DNA of 64,000 nucleotides from Alphaproteobacteria bacterium (GTDB taxonomy: Bacteria > Pseudomonadota > Alphaproteobacteria > Rhizobiales > Hyphomicrobiaceae), in assembly GCA_018819265.1 (NCBI GenBank), contig JAHJQI010000077.1, positions 1-64,000 of the forward strand, written 5' to 3'. Each line of letters starts with the position of its first letter. The stretch's first letter is position 1. The position numbers and the translations under genes were made by a program. Positions 53,985 through 62,723 of this stretch are shown piece after piece. The notes under the pieces are model-generated. The model was not told where the DNA came from and did not search any database. It saw only the letters and a program-made list of their open reading frames with translations.

Positions 53985-55350
53985 TCAAAATAGCCCGCCA
54001 ATACGTGAAGCGCATTCGCAAAGAACCGCCTTGTCGCGTCTTGCCGATGTGATCACGACGGCGCGCAACTCGAATATCAGCCAGTTGGGCGGCCGCGTGA
54101 TCGAAATCGGGCGCAATCACTACCTTGTCGAAGGATTAGGGAATTCCGGCCGGCTCGGCGACATCATCACCGTGACAAGTGACGGTCGCCAGACGATGGG
54201 CGAGATCATCCGCCTCCAGACCGGGCGAGCCGTCGTCAAGCCATTCGAATCCACCGACATGATAAAACTCGGCGATACTGCCTGGTTGACCGAGCGCCTC
54301 GATATTCGCCCGGCAATGTCGTGGAAAGGGCGCACCCTCAACGCAATGGCCAAACCGATCGACGGACTTGGCGAACTTGAGGAAGGATTGCGAGGCTACG
54401 AGCGTGACCGCCCGCCGCCACTGCCAATGACGCTTCAACGAATTTCGAAACCCGTGAAGACCGGCGTCCGGGTCATCGACATGTTCACCCCGCTGTGCTG
54501 CGGCCAGCGCATCGGAATTTTCGCCGGCTCCGGAGTCGGCAAATCCTCGTTGCTTTCCATGCTCGCCCGGGGGCAGAGCGTCGATTCCGTCGTCCTTGCG
54601 CTGGTCGGTGAACGCGGCCGAGAAGTCCGCGACTTCCTCGATGATGTCCTCGGAAACCAGAAGCAGCGGACTATCGCGGTGGTGGCCTCCAGCGCCGAGA
54701 GCGCCATGATGCGGCGCCTCGCCCCTCACACCGCCATGTGCATTGCTGAATACCTGCGCGACGAGGGTGAGGATGTTCTGCTCATCGTCGATTCGCTGAC
54801 GAGGTACGCCCATGCTTCACGCGAGTTCGGACTGGCCGCCGGAGAGCCGCCTGTCGCTCGCGGCTTTCCGCCTTCCGTGTTCAGCGACTTGCCGCGGCTG
54901 CTCGAGCGATCCGGTCCCGGGGAAGAGAACTCAGGGTCGATCACCGGTATCTTTTCCGTGCTCGTCGAAGGCGACGACCACAACGACCCGATCGCAGACA
55001 CCATCCGCGGCATTCTGGACGGACACATCGTCCTGGAGCGGGGGATTGCCGACCAGGGCCGCTATCCGGCGGTAAACCTGCTCTCTTCGATCTCGCGTCT
55101 CGCCCACATCAGCTGGACCGCCTCGCAACGAAATCTGATCCAAAAGCTGAAGGCGCTGATTGCCCGATTCGAGGAAAGCCGCGATTTGAGATCGGTCGGC
55201 GCCTATCAGCCGGGCGCTGACCCCGAACTCGACGATGCGGTAAAAATCGTCCCAAAACTCTATGAAGCATTGACGCAGCAGGCGAGCGAGACGGACACCC
55301 AGAATGCGTTTGCCGTCGTCGCAGCGCACCTTGGCGACAAGAAGGGGTAG
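53977..55350 (+). CDS. fliI: FliI, flagellum-specific export ATPase (457 aa)
   Basis: Hexameric ATPase that unloads substrates at the export gate. Walker A is AGSGVGKSSLL, with GERGREVRDFLDDVLG, the Walker B region VLLIVDSLTRYAHASREFGLAAGEPPVARGFPPSVFSDLPRLLERSG and the catalytic Glu in GERGRE. Full length. No fliJ follows directly, which is unusual; a coiled-coil candidate is at 59145-59522. A hairpin terminator lies directly behind the stop. Confidence 0.97.
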   Translation: MADQNSPPIREAHSQRTALSRLADVITTARNSNISQLGGRVIEIGRNHYLVEGLGNSGRLGDIITVTSDGRQTMGEIIRLQTGRAVVKPFESTDMIKLGDTAWLTERLDIRPAMSWKGRTLNAMAKPIDGLGELEEGLRGYERDRPPPLPMTLQRISKPVKTGVRVIDMFTPLCCGQRIGIFAGSGVGKSSLLSMLARGQSVDSVVLALVGERGREVRDFLDDVLGNQKQRTIAVVASSAESAMMRRLAPHTAMCIAEYLRDEGEDVLLIVDSLTRYAHASREFGLAAGEPPVARGFPPSVFSDLPRLLERSGPGEENSGSITGIFSVLVEGDDHNDPIADTIRGILDGHIVLERGIADQGRYPAVNLLSSISRLAHISWTASQRNLIQKLKALIARFEESRDLRSVGAYQPGADPELDDAVKIVPKLYEALTQQASETDTQNAFAVVAAHLGDKKG

Positions 55351-55351
55351 C

Positions 55352-55368
55352 CCGTCGGCGACCGACGG
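55352..55368. terminator. Terminator between convergent fliI and the gntR gene
   Basis: CCGTCGG and CCGACGG form a perfect 7-bp stem with a CGA loop. AGCCCG and CGGGCT at 55349-55376 can pair as an outer alternative. It fills the 24-bp gap between two convergent genes, so it probably serves both directions. Confidence 0.65.
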
Positions 55369-55374
55369 TTCGGG

Positions 55375-56106
55375 CTACGAGGCGTCCGTCCAGTACTCGA
55401 CGCTTTCCATGAGGACGAAGCGGCGGGACCATTCGACCGGACGCATCTCAGCGTCGTAAGCAAGCCGATCGCAGACCAGGATCGACGAACTTGTTTCGAT
55501 CTCAAGCTGTGCTGCGCAGTCTTCGTCCGGGAAGGCCGGTCGCACCCGTTCAGTGCAACGCCTGATGTAGGCGCTGTAGCCAAGGATGTCGTTGTCTGAA
55601 ATTTTCTTTCGGCGCTTTTCATCGGTCGCCATGCCTTCGAGGACATTCTCGGGAACCTGAAGTTCCTCGAGCAGCCGGAGAATCCCCTTTATGATCTTCT
55701 TGCGCCTGATGCGGACGATGCTATCGCCCTTGCGCAGTCCCAGGCCGGAAACCACCTCCGGACGGGCAGGCTCGATCGTGCAGGACAGGTAGTTGAAACC
55801 GTCCGGGGAGAAATGCTCGCCATTGAGGTAGAAGTGATTGAGCCGCCGGCGCGAGGCCTGCCGCGGATCCGTCACGAACGTTCCCCGGCCCTGCCTGCGT
55901 GAGATCCAGCCTGCGGATTCCAGTTCCTGCAGGGCCTTGCGCATGGTTCCTATGCTGACGCCGTAGGCTCGCGCCAGGTCCGATTCGTTGGGCAGCGCCA
56001 TTCCGGTCGACCATTTGTTCGAGAGAATGTTTTCGTGCAGCAGCTTCTTTATTTGAACGTAGAGGGGGCCGGCATAGATCGACCTCTGCACCATCTCATC
56101 AACCAT
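55375..56106 (-). CDS. GntR/HutC-family transcription regulator (243 aa)
   Basis: An N-terminal winged helix (YVQIKKLLHENILSNKWSTGMALPNESDLARAYGVSIGTMRKALQELESAGWISRRQGRGTFV) is followed by a UTRA ligand-binding domain of about 150 residues, ending EMRPVEWSRRFVLMESVEYW. The domain order is HutC type. The ligand is unknown. It sits alone inside the flagellar locus and faces a 433-bp intergenic region, where its own operator would be expected. No metabolic gene lies next to it to suggest the effector. Confidence 0.9.
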   Translation of the reverse strand: MVDEMVQRSIYAGPLYVQIKKLLHENILSNKWSTGMALPNESDLARAYGVSIGTMRKALQELESAGWISRRQGRGTFVTDPRQASRRRLNHFYLNGEHFSPDGFNYLSCTIEPARPEVVSGLGLRKGDSIVRIRRKKIIKGILRLLEELQVPENVLEGMATDEKRRKKISDNDILGYSAYIRRCTERVRPAFPDEDCAAQLEIETSSSILVCDRLAYDAEMRPVEWSRRFVLMESVEYWTDAS

Positions 56107-56539
56107 TAGCTTTCCCGATCAGATTGTATGGACTCAATAACTACGGCGCCTTGTCGCGCCGGCGCGAGTGCGCGACCAAACCTTGCTGTCTGTGTGTCTT
56201 GAAACTGCGTAACCGGATGCAACGTGAGCCGATGCGCACCGCCTGGCGCCGACTGAAAGATTGGCGCAAAGGTCCTGATTCGCAATTGATCTTTTGCTAC
56301 TTAAGGTAGAATTCTGTTCACTAATGGACCGTCCTGCAGACTTTGCATTTCAGCAGGTGTATCTTCTTAGACCGCATGAAATCAGCGTAAACGCCCATAT
56401 AATTATCGAAATCCAGACCACACAGCGCGGGTGGACCCGCCTAAATGAGCCCCCATAAACACAACCTTAGGGTTGTCTTTCTACCATCGCGCCTGGCGCA
56501 GCAGTCACACTGCTTTTCCTGTTGAATCCGAGTACGCGG
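56107..56539. other. Intergenic region with several hairpins, no gene seen
   Basis: This 433-bp gap is lower in GC than its surroundings in the middle. It contains GCGGGT-GG-ACCCGC at 56427-56440 and ACAACC-TTAG-GGTTGT at 56461-56476 followed by CTTTCT, which resembles a rho-independent terminator on the plus strand. A small stem GCGGA-TG-TCCGC lies at its right end. A small plus-strand RNA ending at about 56482 is possible. No ORF with good start signals is seen. Confidence 0.45.
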
Positions 56540-57001
56540 ATGTCCGCTGGTTCCTTCGAGTCGATGCTTCGCAGACTGGCAACGCAAGGCCGCGTTGAAC
56601 GGCGACCTTTGCGTCTGCCTGATATGGGTTCGATGTTCACGCAGCGAGTTGCCGAAGAGGTCAATTCGCAGCCTTCGCCGGCAACATCGAAGCCTGGCAA
56701 CTGCCGCTATTTGAACGTCTATCTATCGCACATCGAACCCGACCCGCTGGCGGGCGAGGCGACAGATACGCCGCAAGCCGTCTTGCGGCGGCTGCTTGAT
56801 GCTTCGCGAACGGCGCTCGCAGCGATCGAAGCCAACACGCAAATCGAACCTGGCGCACTGCATCGTATCCGCTCACAGTATGCACGCAGGTTTCATCCCG
56901 ACAGCCTGCCGCGCCAACTCTATCACATTGCGAATGAAAAGATGGCGGAGGTCAATGCGCGCATCGACGCCGCAATCGCCGCCCCATCCCCAATCCGTTA
57001 A
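56540..57001 (+). CDS. Unknown protein with a J-domain-like C-terminus (153 aa)
   Basis: The C-terminal 45 residues, IRSQYARRFHPDSLP then NEKMAEVNARIDAAI, have the HPD loop of DnaJ J-domains (about residues 119-121) flanked by a basic helix before and an amphipathic helix after, as in J-domain helices II and III. The N-terminal 70 residues are basic and unstructured, followed by a helical segment (TPQAVLRRLLDASRTALAAIEANTQ) that could replace helix I. If functional it would be a DnaK co-chaperone fragment. The ATG at 56540 is chosen; a TTG at 56522 is in frame. No coupled neighbour. Confidence 0.7.
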   Translation: MSAGSFESMLRRLATQGRVERRPLRLPDMGSMFTQRVAEEVNSQPSPATSKPGNCRYLNVYLSHIEPDPLAGEATDTPQAVLRRLLDASRTALAAIEANTQIEPGALHRIRSQYARRFHPDSLPRQLYHIANEKMAEVNARIDAAIAAPSPIR

Positions 57002-57096
57002 AATGTAAGCATCCCAGCAGCGAACGGTTAACCATCCTGATATCAGCAATTTTATCATTAACCCCGTGCGAACGTCGACGCGCCAAGCTGCCGTCC

Positions 57097-57366
57097 ATGA
57101 AACATGCTACGCAAATAGCCCCGCTGCAGCAGCGCAGAGAAGCGATCCAGCAGTGGCTCGAAGACACCGCGCCTTACGCCGATGTCGACCAGCGCCACCT
57201 CGACGCGGGGACGCCCGAGCGTGCCTATTGGCACCTGGGCTACCAGGCAGCGCTCGCTGACATCATGGAGCAATTCTTCACCGGTTCTGAAGCGCCATAC
57301 AGCGAGGACACACCCAGTTCGTCCCCTTCGGCCGATCCGGGTGCAAATGGTTCCCCGGCGGCTTGA
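57097..57366 (+). CDS. Small unknown protein (89 aa)
   Basis: Helical, acidic N-terminal part (LQQRREAIQQWLEDTAPYADVDQRHLDAGTPERAYWHLGYQAALADIMEQFF) and a disordered Ser/Pro-rich tail. The HLDAGTPERAYWHLGYQAAL stretch looks conserved-protein-like, with a Tyr-Trp-His core. Not recognised. Its last 89 bp overlap the end of the opposite-strand gene at 57278-57625, so the tail of one of the two genes may be shorter in function. Confidence 0.6.
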   Translation: MKHATQIAPLQQRREAIQQWLEDTAPYADVDQRHLDAGTPERAYWHLGYQAALADIMEQFFTGSEAPYSEDTPSSSPSADPGANGSPAA

Positions 57367-57625
57367 ACTTGTGGAAGAGTTCGCAGTGTGCCTCGAATGT
57401 CTCCCGGTCGTTTGGAGTTTCCAGGTACTTGAAACTGGCGCTCGTGCCGATGAGTTCGCGCAGCGCTTTGCGCAGGTCCAGATCGCTGCGTCCGACATGC
57501 GCAATTCTAAAGCGCCCTTCGTAATCCTCATGCCCCAGTGCAAAGACGCCTTTTTCGGCCTCTAGGATCGCTGCATCGATGCCATCCGCGGTCAGCCTGT
57601 AGGGTCCCTTCAGCCCGCTTTTCAC
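57278..57625 (-). CDS. Conserved small protein with a C-terminal Cys/His-rich end (115 aa)
   Basis: Alpha/beta protein with ILEAEKGVFALGHEDYEGRFRIAHVGRSDLDLRKALRELIG, reminiscent of a GIY-YIG-like fold by its Gly/Tyr/Arg spacing, then FEAHCELFHKF and a C-terminal HLHPDRPKGTNWVCPRC that could complete a zinc site with the earlier Cys and His. GTG start at 57625 after GGAGGA. The family looks conserved across bacteria but I cannot name it. It lies upstream of nothing coupled. Confidence 0.65.
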   Translation of the reverse strand: MKSGLKGPYRLTADGIDAAILEAEKGVFALGHEDYEGRFRIAHVGRSDLDLRKALRELIGTSASFKYLETPNDRETFEAHCELFHKFKPPGNHLHPDRPKGTNWVCPRCMALQNR

Positions 57626-57710
57626 GCGATCGTCTCCTCCGACAATGCCGGCTCCGCGCCGAACCGAGCGAACGCCGGCTGCAGAAGCAGTTCACGGCCG
57701 GCGAGATAAG

Positions 57711-58166
57711 CTATTCTACTTGCTTCGAACATCTAACTTGCTCGACTGATATATAATTAATCTGATCGATGAGTGCCTCCTGGACGATGTTGTCGCCCAG
57801 CGAAGCATTTACTCGATCCAGAATTTCCTTCTTGATATTTTCCAGATCGTCGCGCTGGATCCCCGCCTTGCTCTCATTGTAGAGGACGCGAAAAACCGCG
57901 TCGATGAAATAGGGCTCGACGCGTTCCGCGACGTGCTTGTCGCCGGTGTCACTGATCCCGTAAACGAATTGCGCGACCACGTATCCGTCGAGTTCGCCGT
58001 CCCTCAACACCGGCACCGAGATCGGCAACATCTTCGAATAGGTAATGCCGCCGACGCGCACCGACATTGCATCACTTCGCTCAGTGGCAATTAGAAGATC
58101 CGCTCCGTAGATGCCGCCAAGCGTCGCCAGGCACACCCACACGCCGAGAATGATCTGCTGAATCAT
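57711..58166 (-). CDS. Membrane-anchored unknown protein, FliL-like in outline (151 aa)
   Basis: An N-terminal TM helix or signal anchor (IILGVWVCLATLGGIYGADLLIA) precedes a periplasmic domain containing ISVPVLRDGELDGYVVAQFVYGI, then DAVFRVLYNESKAGIQRDDLENIKKEILDRVNASLG. The layout resembles FliL-type proteins, but a true fliL exists at 43.5 kb and motif similarity is weak. It is coupled to the upstream FlgN-like gene (ATGA), which supports a flagellar or secretion role by context. Confidence 0.7.
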   Translation of the reverse strand: MIQQIILGVWVCLATLGGIYGADLLIATERSDAMSVRVGGITYSKMLPISVPVLRDGELDGYVVAQFVYGISDTGDKHVAERVEPYFIDAVFRVLYNESKAGIQRDDLENIKKEILDRVNASLGDNIVQEALIDQINYISVEQVRCSKQVE

Positions 58167-58555
58167 TTCCGCCGTCCGCGCGCGACGTGGTGGGCTGAAT
58201 ACGTACCGTCGGAGTCGGACATATGGATCGCATTGCGAAGAATTTCTGAAACTTCGCGGACGGCGTCGACCTGTCTCGACAGAAGTTCCGCGTTGGCCTT
58301 CACTGCTTCCCGCAAGGCTTGCAGCCGCTCACCAGCACGCTCCGCGAGTTCCTGCGAGCTCAATCCGCCGATGACCCTCTGCAGCTCAAGTAACGCTTGG
58401 TTCTTGCGCGCAATGTGCTCGCTGGGATCGACGGCCGACCGGGTTCTCAGGCACTCGTTCTCGAACTCCAGCGTCTTCTGCAGACGAATGAACAACTGCG
58501 GTATCGGATCGAACCGCGCAGCCGATTCCCGGCCACCGCCCTGATTTTCTCTCAC
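58163..58555 (-). CDS. FlgN-like chaperone candidate (130 aa)
   Basis: All-helical cytoplasmic protein. The C-terminal part, LREAVKANAELLSRQVDAVREVSEILRNAIHMSDSDGTYS, has the heptad pattern and end of FlgN-type chaperones for hook-filament junction proteins FlgK and FlgL. It starts at a GTG at 58555. It sits downstream of the FlgJ-like gene and is coupled to the membrane protein gene that follows. The similarity is of shape, so the name is tentative. Confidence 0.6.
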   Translation of the reverse strand: MRENQGGGRESAARFDPIPQLFIRLQKTLEFENECLRTRSAVDPSEHIARKNQALLELQRVIGGLSSQELAERAGERLQALREAVKANAELLSRQVDAVREVSEILRNAIHMSDSDGTYSAHHVARGRRK

Positions 58556-58582
58556 TTCGAATTCCCCACGATCATTTCACGA

Positions 58583-59077
58583 CTAAACCTGTAAAGCAGG
58601 CCGCGTTCCTTGCTGCACTGACGAGCGAAGACCAGCGGCATTCTCTGACGGACGGCCTTTAACGTCAGGGAACAACTGCAAATCGAGTGCCGGCCCGACC
58701 TCCTTTGCAATGTGCTCGGCAAGCATCGATCGCCACATGCGGCCGGCGGTGCCCTTGCCGGTCAGGCTTTCGCCTTGCTTGGATAGCATCACTTCGAGGA
58801 CGGACTGCAGTAGCAGGCCCTGCAGCATAACTTGTGCGCTCTGCGCCCTGGGCGCGGTACGCACTGCGCCGATGTGGGCAATCTGCGATGTCGCTTTGGC
58901 CGGCTCGGCGGCTCCCGACTTCGCAGCAAGCGTATTGGCGAAACCGCCGGAGTCATGAGCGGCGGCGGCGGCGGCGGCGGCGGATTGATTGCCTTTGATT
59001 TCCTGCAAAGCGATCGACTGCGGACGCTGCCGATGCGCTTCCTCGATCACTGACACTATGAGATCGCCGGGAATCAT
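58583..59077 (-). CDS. FlgJ-like rod-binding protein (CheL type, 164 aa)
   Basis: Resembles the N-terminal rod-binding domain of FlgJ without the muramidase: QVMLQGLLLQSVLEVMLSKQGESLTGKGTAGRMWRSMLAEHIAKEVG. This short form is common in alphaproteobacteria, which need a separate wall hydrolase such as the SLT enzyme at 34.5-35.3 kb. It starts at the ATG at 59077 after GGAGG; the frame to 59311 is antisense-like. An eight-alanine run comes from a GGC trinucleotide repeat. Confidence 0.78.
   Translation of the reverse strand: MIPGDLIVSVIEEAHRQRPQSIALQEIKGNQSAAAAAAAAHDSGGFANTLAAKSGAAEPAKATSQIAHIGAVRTAPRAQSAQVMLQGLLLQSVLEVMLSKQGESLTGKGTAGRMWRSMLAEHIAKEVGPALDLQLFPDVKGRPSENAAGLRSSVQQGTRPALQV
58960..58983 (-). 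repeat. GCC/GGC trinucleotide repeat in the flgJ-like gene
   Basis: Eight uninterrupted triplets encode an eight-alanine tract near residue 38 of the FlgJ-like protein. Slippage would change alanine number without shifting frame. Confidence 0.85.
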
Positions 59078-59144
59078 CTGCCGCCTCCAATGAAGTGAAA
59101 TTAGTCTGAATGAGGAAGCTTGCAGGAAGCTTGCGGACCGATTG

Positions 59145-59522
59145 TCAGTCGCGAACCGGCCGCGAGGAAATATCGTCGACAGCGGCTTTCTCATGCTTGC
59201 GGATTTCGGCGACGGCGGCTCCTGCAATTTGTCGCCGCACGCGCTCCAGTTGCGCCTTGCGCGGAGCCGCGCCCTTGGCGCTTTCCATGATCTCGACCTC
59301 GATCTTCTCAATAGCCGCAGCGAGACGGACCGAGTTCGACAGCAACTCGCTCATCAAGCCCAGCATGCATGGATTCTCACTCGACAACGCCTTCTGAATG
59401 GCGTCGAGCCGCTTCGAGAGTTCGCTCCTGCGCGCGCGCAATTCCGTCAACTTCAACTGGTCGGACCGGTAAAGGGAATCAAACAGCGATTCCAGCCGCC
59501 GCAGCCGCTGCATGACCGACAT
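59145..59522 (-). CDS. Coiled-coil protein, possible FliJ (125 aa)
   Basis: Almost entirely helical with heptads: MQRLRRLESLFDSLYRSDQLKLTELRARRSELSKRLDAIQKAL and AAAIEKIEVEIMESAKGAAPRKAQLERVRRQIAGAAVAEIRKHE. Size, charge and coiled coil fit FliJ, the export chaperone and stalk for FliI, which is otherwise missing. It is 5 bp downstream of fliR and shares its transcript. FliJ is poorly conserved, so the name is not proven. Confidence 0.6.
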   Translation of the reverse strand: MSVMQRLRRLESLFDSLYRSDQLKLTELRARRSELSKRLDAIQKALSSENPCMLGLMSELLSNSVRLAAAIEKIEVEIMESAKGAAPRKAQLERVRRQIAGAAVAEIRKHEKAAVDDISSRPVRD

Positions 59523-59527
59523 GGCGG

Positions 59528-60283
59528 CTAGCCCTCGATGATGAAGCTGCGGAAAGCGGCAAAGTAGACAGCCATCATTTCCCCGAGCAGAAAATACAAT
59601 AGGAACAGGCCGCCGGCGATCAGGAATGGAATCGATACAAAGTAGGCCGGGATCTGCGGCACCATCTTGTTCACCAATCCGAAAAGCAGGTTGACGATCA
59701 GGCCATAGGCGAGAAACGGACCACCGATCTGCAGCACCAGGAGAAAACTCCGCGACAGGGCACTTGCGATCTTCTCCAATGCTTCTCGCGCATCGATGCC
59801 GACGCCGAATGGCAGATACTCGTAGCTCAGGACAAGACCCCTCACGACTTCCAGATGAAGATCGAGCAGGAAGAACAGAATGGTCGCTACGGAAGTTATG
59901 AACATCGACAGCGAGGCCAGGGGCTCGTCAAGGTCGACAGGGATGCCAGGAAGCGTCCCTAGTCCGATGTACATGCCGATCGCCGTCGTCATGAACTGGA
60001 GCGCGCTCAGGAACACGCGAACACTCAAGCCGAGCAGCACGCCAATCAGAGTTTCCGATATGATGAATTGGATCAAGCGCCCGCCGGCCGCCTCGCCAAG
60101 GGATCTTTCGCTGGCATCGAGGATCAGGGGAGCAAGCGTCAGGGCAACGGCAAGGGCGATGAACAGCCGGACCTGCATCGGCACTTGCGCCGATGCCAAG
60201 CCTGGGACAAGCAGCAGGCAACCGCCGATCCGGCAAAACAGGAGGAATGTGGGAATGACGTAGCCGGCAAGGTCGTTGATCAT
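59528..60283 (-). CDS. fliR: FliR, flagellar export gate protein (251 aa)
   Basis: Polytopic gate subunit with six or more TM helices, including [42 protein letters not shown] and [39 protein letters not shown], both typical of FliR. The ATG overlaps the flhA stop (ATGA). Confidence 0.95.
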   Translation of the reverse strand: MINDLAGYVIPTFLLFCRIGGCLLLVPGLASAQVPMQVRLFIALAVALTLAPLILDASERSLGEAAGGRLIQFIISETLIGVLLGLSVRVFLSALQFMTTAIGMYIGLGTLPGIPVDLDEPLASLSMFITSVATILFFLLDLHLEVVRGLVLSYEYLPFGVGIDAREALEKIASALSRSFLLVLQIGGPFLAYGLIVNLLFGLVNKMVPQIPAYFVSIPFLIAGGLFLLYFLLGEMMAVYFAAFRSFIIEG

Positions 60284-62379
60284 TTCGCGATCGTGCCCAA
60301 CGCCCGCAGCTCTATGCCCTTGGCAATCTCGGTATTGGAAAGCACCGCAAGCGACGGGTACATTCTTTCGATGACCATTCGCACGTATGGGCGCGCATCG
60401 GGCGCCGTCACGATGACGAATTGCTCCCCCTTGTCCATCAAGGAGCGGATCACCTTGGTGGCTTCATTGCCGAATTCCTCGATCAGCCGCGGATCGATGT
60501 CGAACTCGACGATCTCCCCGTTAGGTCCCCGTTTCAATGCCTGGTGGAAAGCCAAATCCCATTGCCCACCCAGCCTCAAGACGCCGAGTATGCCGTCGCG
60601 CGACACCTCGCCGCAAATCTGTTGCGATATCCGGATCCGAACATGTTCGACGATCTGCTCGGCCCGGCGGGCATGCGGTGCAATCTCGGCGACAGCCTCG
60701 AGGATGAGGCTCAGGTTGCGTATCGACACACGCTCGGCCAGCAGCATCTTCAACACACCCTGTATTCCCGAATGGGAAATGTGCGTCGGCGTGAATTCGT
60801 CGAGCAGGCGCTTGTATTCAGGCGACAGCGAATCCAGAAGCTTGCGCATGTGCTTGTAGGACAACAACTGCGCCAGATTGTTGCGGATCACCTCACTGAT
60901 GTGGGTCAGCAGCACCGACTGGGCGTCGACGGGCGAAAAGCCTTCCCTGCGTACCTCCTTGGCGTAGGCTTCAGGGATCCAAAACGCGCGCATCCCGAAG
61001 GCCGGCTCGCGCACTTCGTCTCCGACGACCGACGGCGGCTTAGCGTCACCTACGATCACCAGCACGTCCCCAATTCTTAGATCCTGCTTGGAAACAATCG
61101 TGCCGTGGATCTTGATGAGATAGGACTTCGGCGGCAGCGAAACGTCATCACTGAGCTGGATATCGGGTACGACGAAACCATACTCTTTGGCGAATTTCCG
61201 CCGCATCTTGCCGACGCGAAGCGCCAGCTCCTGCTTGCTTTGCAGCATCTCGTTGGCCAGATGGGTGCCAAAGCAGATCTCGACCTCGGGCACGACAAGC
61301 GCATCCTGAACGGAGCCGCTTGCCCGAACCGCGGCTTCGCGTTCCGCCTCCACCTTTATCGAAGTGGCTTCCTGCGCCTTCTCCTTGCGCTGACTCAGCA
61401 CGGCAAAGGACACGTAGGCCAGAATGCACGCAAGAAGGGCGAACGGAAAAAACGGGAGCCCCGGAAGGACGGCGATAACCGCCATCAGTCCTGCGGAAAC
61501 TGTCAGTGCGCGCGGATAGCCGCTGAGCTGATCGAGAATGGCGACGTCTGCTGAGCCCTCGATACGACCTTTCGCGACGAGCAGTCCTGCGGCGAGCGAA
61601 ACGATCAACGCCGGGATCTGAGACACTAGACCATCGCCGACGGAAAGCTTGACGAAAACATCGGCGGCTTCCGCAGGCGGCATGCCATGCCGGAACACGC
61701 CGATGATGATGCCCCCGCCGATGTTCACCGCCGTGATGATGAGACCCGCGATCGCATCGCCGCGGACGAACTTCGAGGCGCCGTCCATGGCTCCGAAAAA
61801 GGCGCTTTCGTGCTCGAGTTCCACGCGCCGGCGCCGCGCTTCCTGTTCGTCGATCATGCCAGCGGAAAGGTCCGCATCGATCGCCATCTGCTTGCCGGGG
61901 ACGGCATCGAGCGTGAACCTTGCCCCAACTTCGGCAATGCGCGTCGCACCCTTCGTAATGACGAGAAAGTTGACCGTCAGCAGGATGGCAAAGACGATGA
62001 GACCGATTACGAAATCGCCGGCCATCACCATGTTGGAAAATCCGCCGATGACGTAGCCGGCGGCGTTGGTGCCACCGGCGCCCTCGGAAAGGATCAACCG
62101 GGTCGTGGAAATGTTCAGAGACAGTCGCAGCATTACCGCGACCAGAAGGATCGTCGGGAACGCCGAAAATTCCAAAGGCCTGCGGATCCACAAGGAGACC
62201 ATCAGGATAAGAACCGACAGGGCGATCGAGCAGGCGAGCCCCACGTCGACGAGAATCGCGGGCAGAGGCAAGAACAGAACGCTGAGAATGAAAACAATGC
62301 CGATGGCGAAGCCGATGTCGCGGCCACCCTTCGACTGGCCGGCCGGCATGCGAATATCCTCAATACCGCCGGCTGCCAT
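60280..62379 (-). CDS. flhA: FlhA, flagellar export gate protein (699 aa)
   Basis: The export apparatus protein with eight TM helices in the N-terminal half, the FHIPEP loop ([37 protein letters not shown] and [34 protein letters not shown]), and a large cytoplasmic domain that docks chaperones ([40 protein letters not shown]). Full length. It lies 68 bp after fliQ and is coupled to fliR. Confidence 0.97.
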   Translation of the reverse strand: MAAGGIEDIRMPAGQSKGGRDIGFAIGIVFILSVLFLPLPAILVDVGLACSIALSVLILMVSLWIRRPLEFSAFPTILLVAVMLRLSLNISTTRLILSEGAGGTNAAGYVIGGFSNMVMAGDFVIGLIVFAILLTVNFLVITKGATRIAEVGARFTLDAVPGKQMAIDADLSAGMIDEQEARRRRVELEHESAFFGAMDGASKFVRGDAIAGLIITAVNIGGGIIIGVFRHGMPPAEAADVFVKLSVGDGLVSQIPALIVSLAAGLLVAKGRIEGSADVAILDQLSGYPRALTVSAGLMAVIAVLPGLPFFPFALLACILAYVSFAVLSQRKEKAQEATSIKVEAEREAAVRASGSVQDALVVPEVEICFGTHLANEMLQSKQELALRVGKMRRKFAKEYGFVVPDIQLSDDVSLPPKSYLIKIHGTIVSKQDLRIGDVLVIVGDAKPPSVVGDEVREPAFGMRAFWIPEAYAKEVRREGFSPVDAQSVLLTHISEVIRNNLAQLLSYKHMRKLLDSLSPEYKRLLDEFTPTHISHSGIQGVLKMLLAERVSIRNLSLILEAVAEIAPHARRAEQIVEHVRIRISQQICGEVSRDGILGVLRLGGQWDLAFHQALKRGPNGEIVEFDIDPRLIEEFGNEATKVIRSLMDKGEQFVIVTAPDARPYVRMVIERMYPSLAVLSNTEIAKGIELRALGTIAK

Positions 62380-62447
62380 CTACGCCCTCCCAGAAAGCAA
62401 TTTAACTTCGCAGCCGGCGCCGAAGGAGATCCTCGATCACCACTGGG

Positions 62448-62714
62448 CTAGAATCCGTTCTCGATGCGCGAGAAGCACATCTGCGCGAAAGCAAACACGA
62501 CACCGCCCATGAACGGCGCCGATACGATCAACATGAAGAGGATCGCGATGATTTTAGGTATGAACGTCAGGGTCATCTCTTGAACCTGCGTCAGTGCCTG
62601 AAGCAACGCGATGCCGACACCGACGACGATGGCCGCAACGACAGCCGGGCTCGACGCAATGATAACCGCCCAGATCGCAGCCTGTGCGAGATCCAGCGCA
62701 TCAGCTTCATTCAT
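62448..62714 (-). CDS. fliQ: FliQ, flagellar export gate protein (88 aa)
   Basis: Two TM helices (AIWAVIIASSPAVVAAIVVGVGIALLQALTQVQEMTLTFIPKIIAILFMLIV) with the QALTQVQEMTLTFIPK motif that identifies FliQ. Normal length. It is 9 bp downstream of flgD and precedes flhA. Confidence 0.96.
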   Translation of the reverse strand: MNEADALDLAQAAIWAVIIASSPAVVAAIVVGVGIALLQALTQVQEMTLTFIPKIIAILFMLIVSAPFMGGVVFAFAQMCFSRIENGF

Positions 62715-62723
62715 CGCAAGGCA

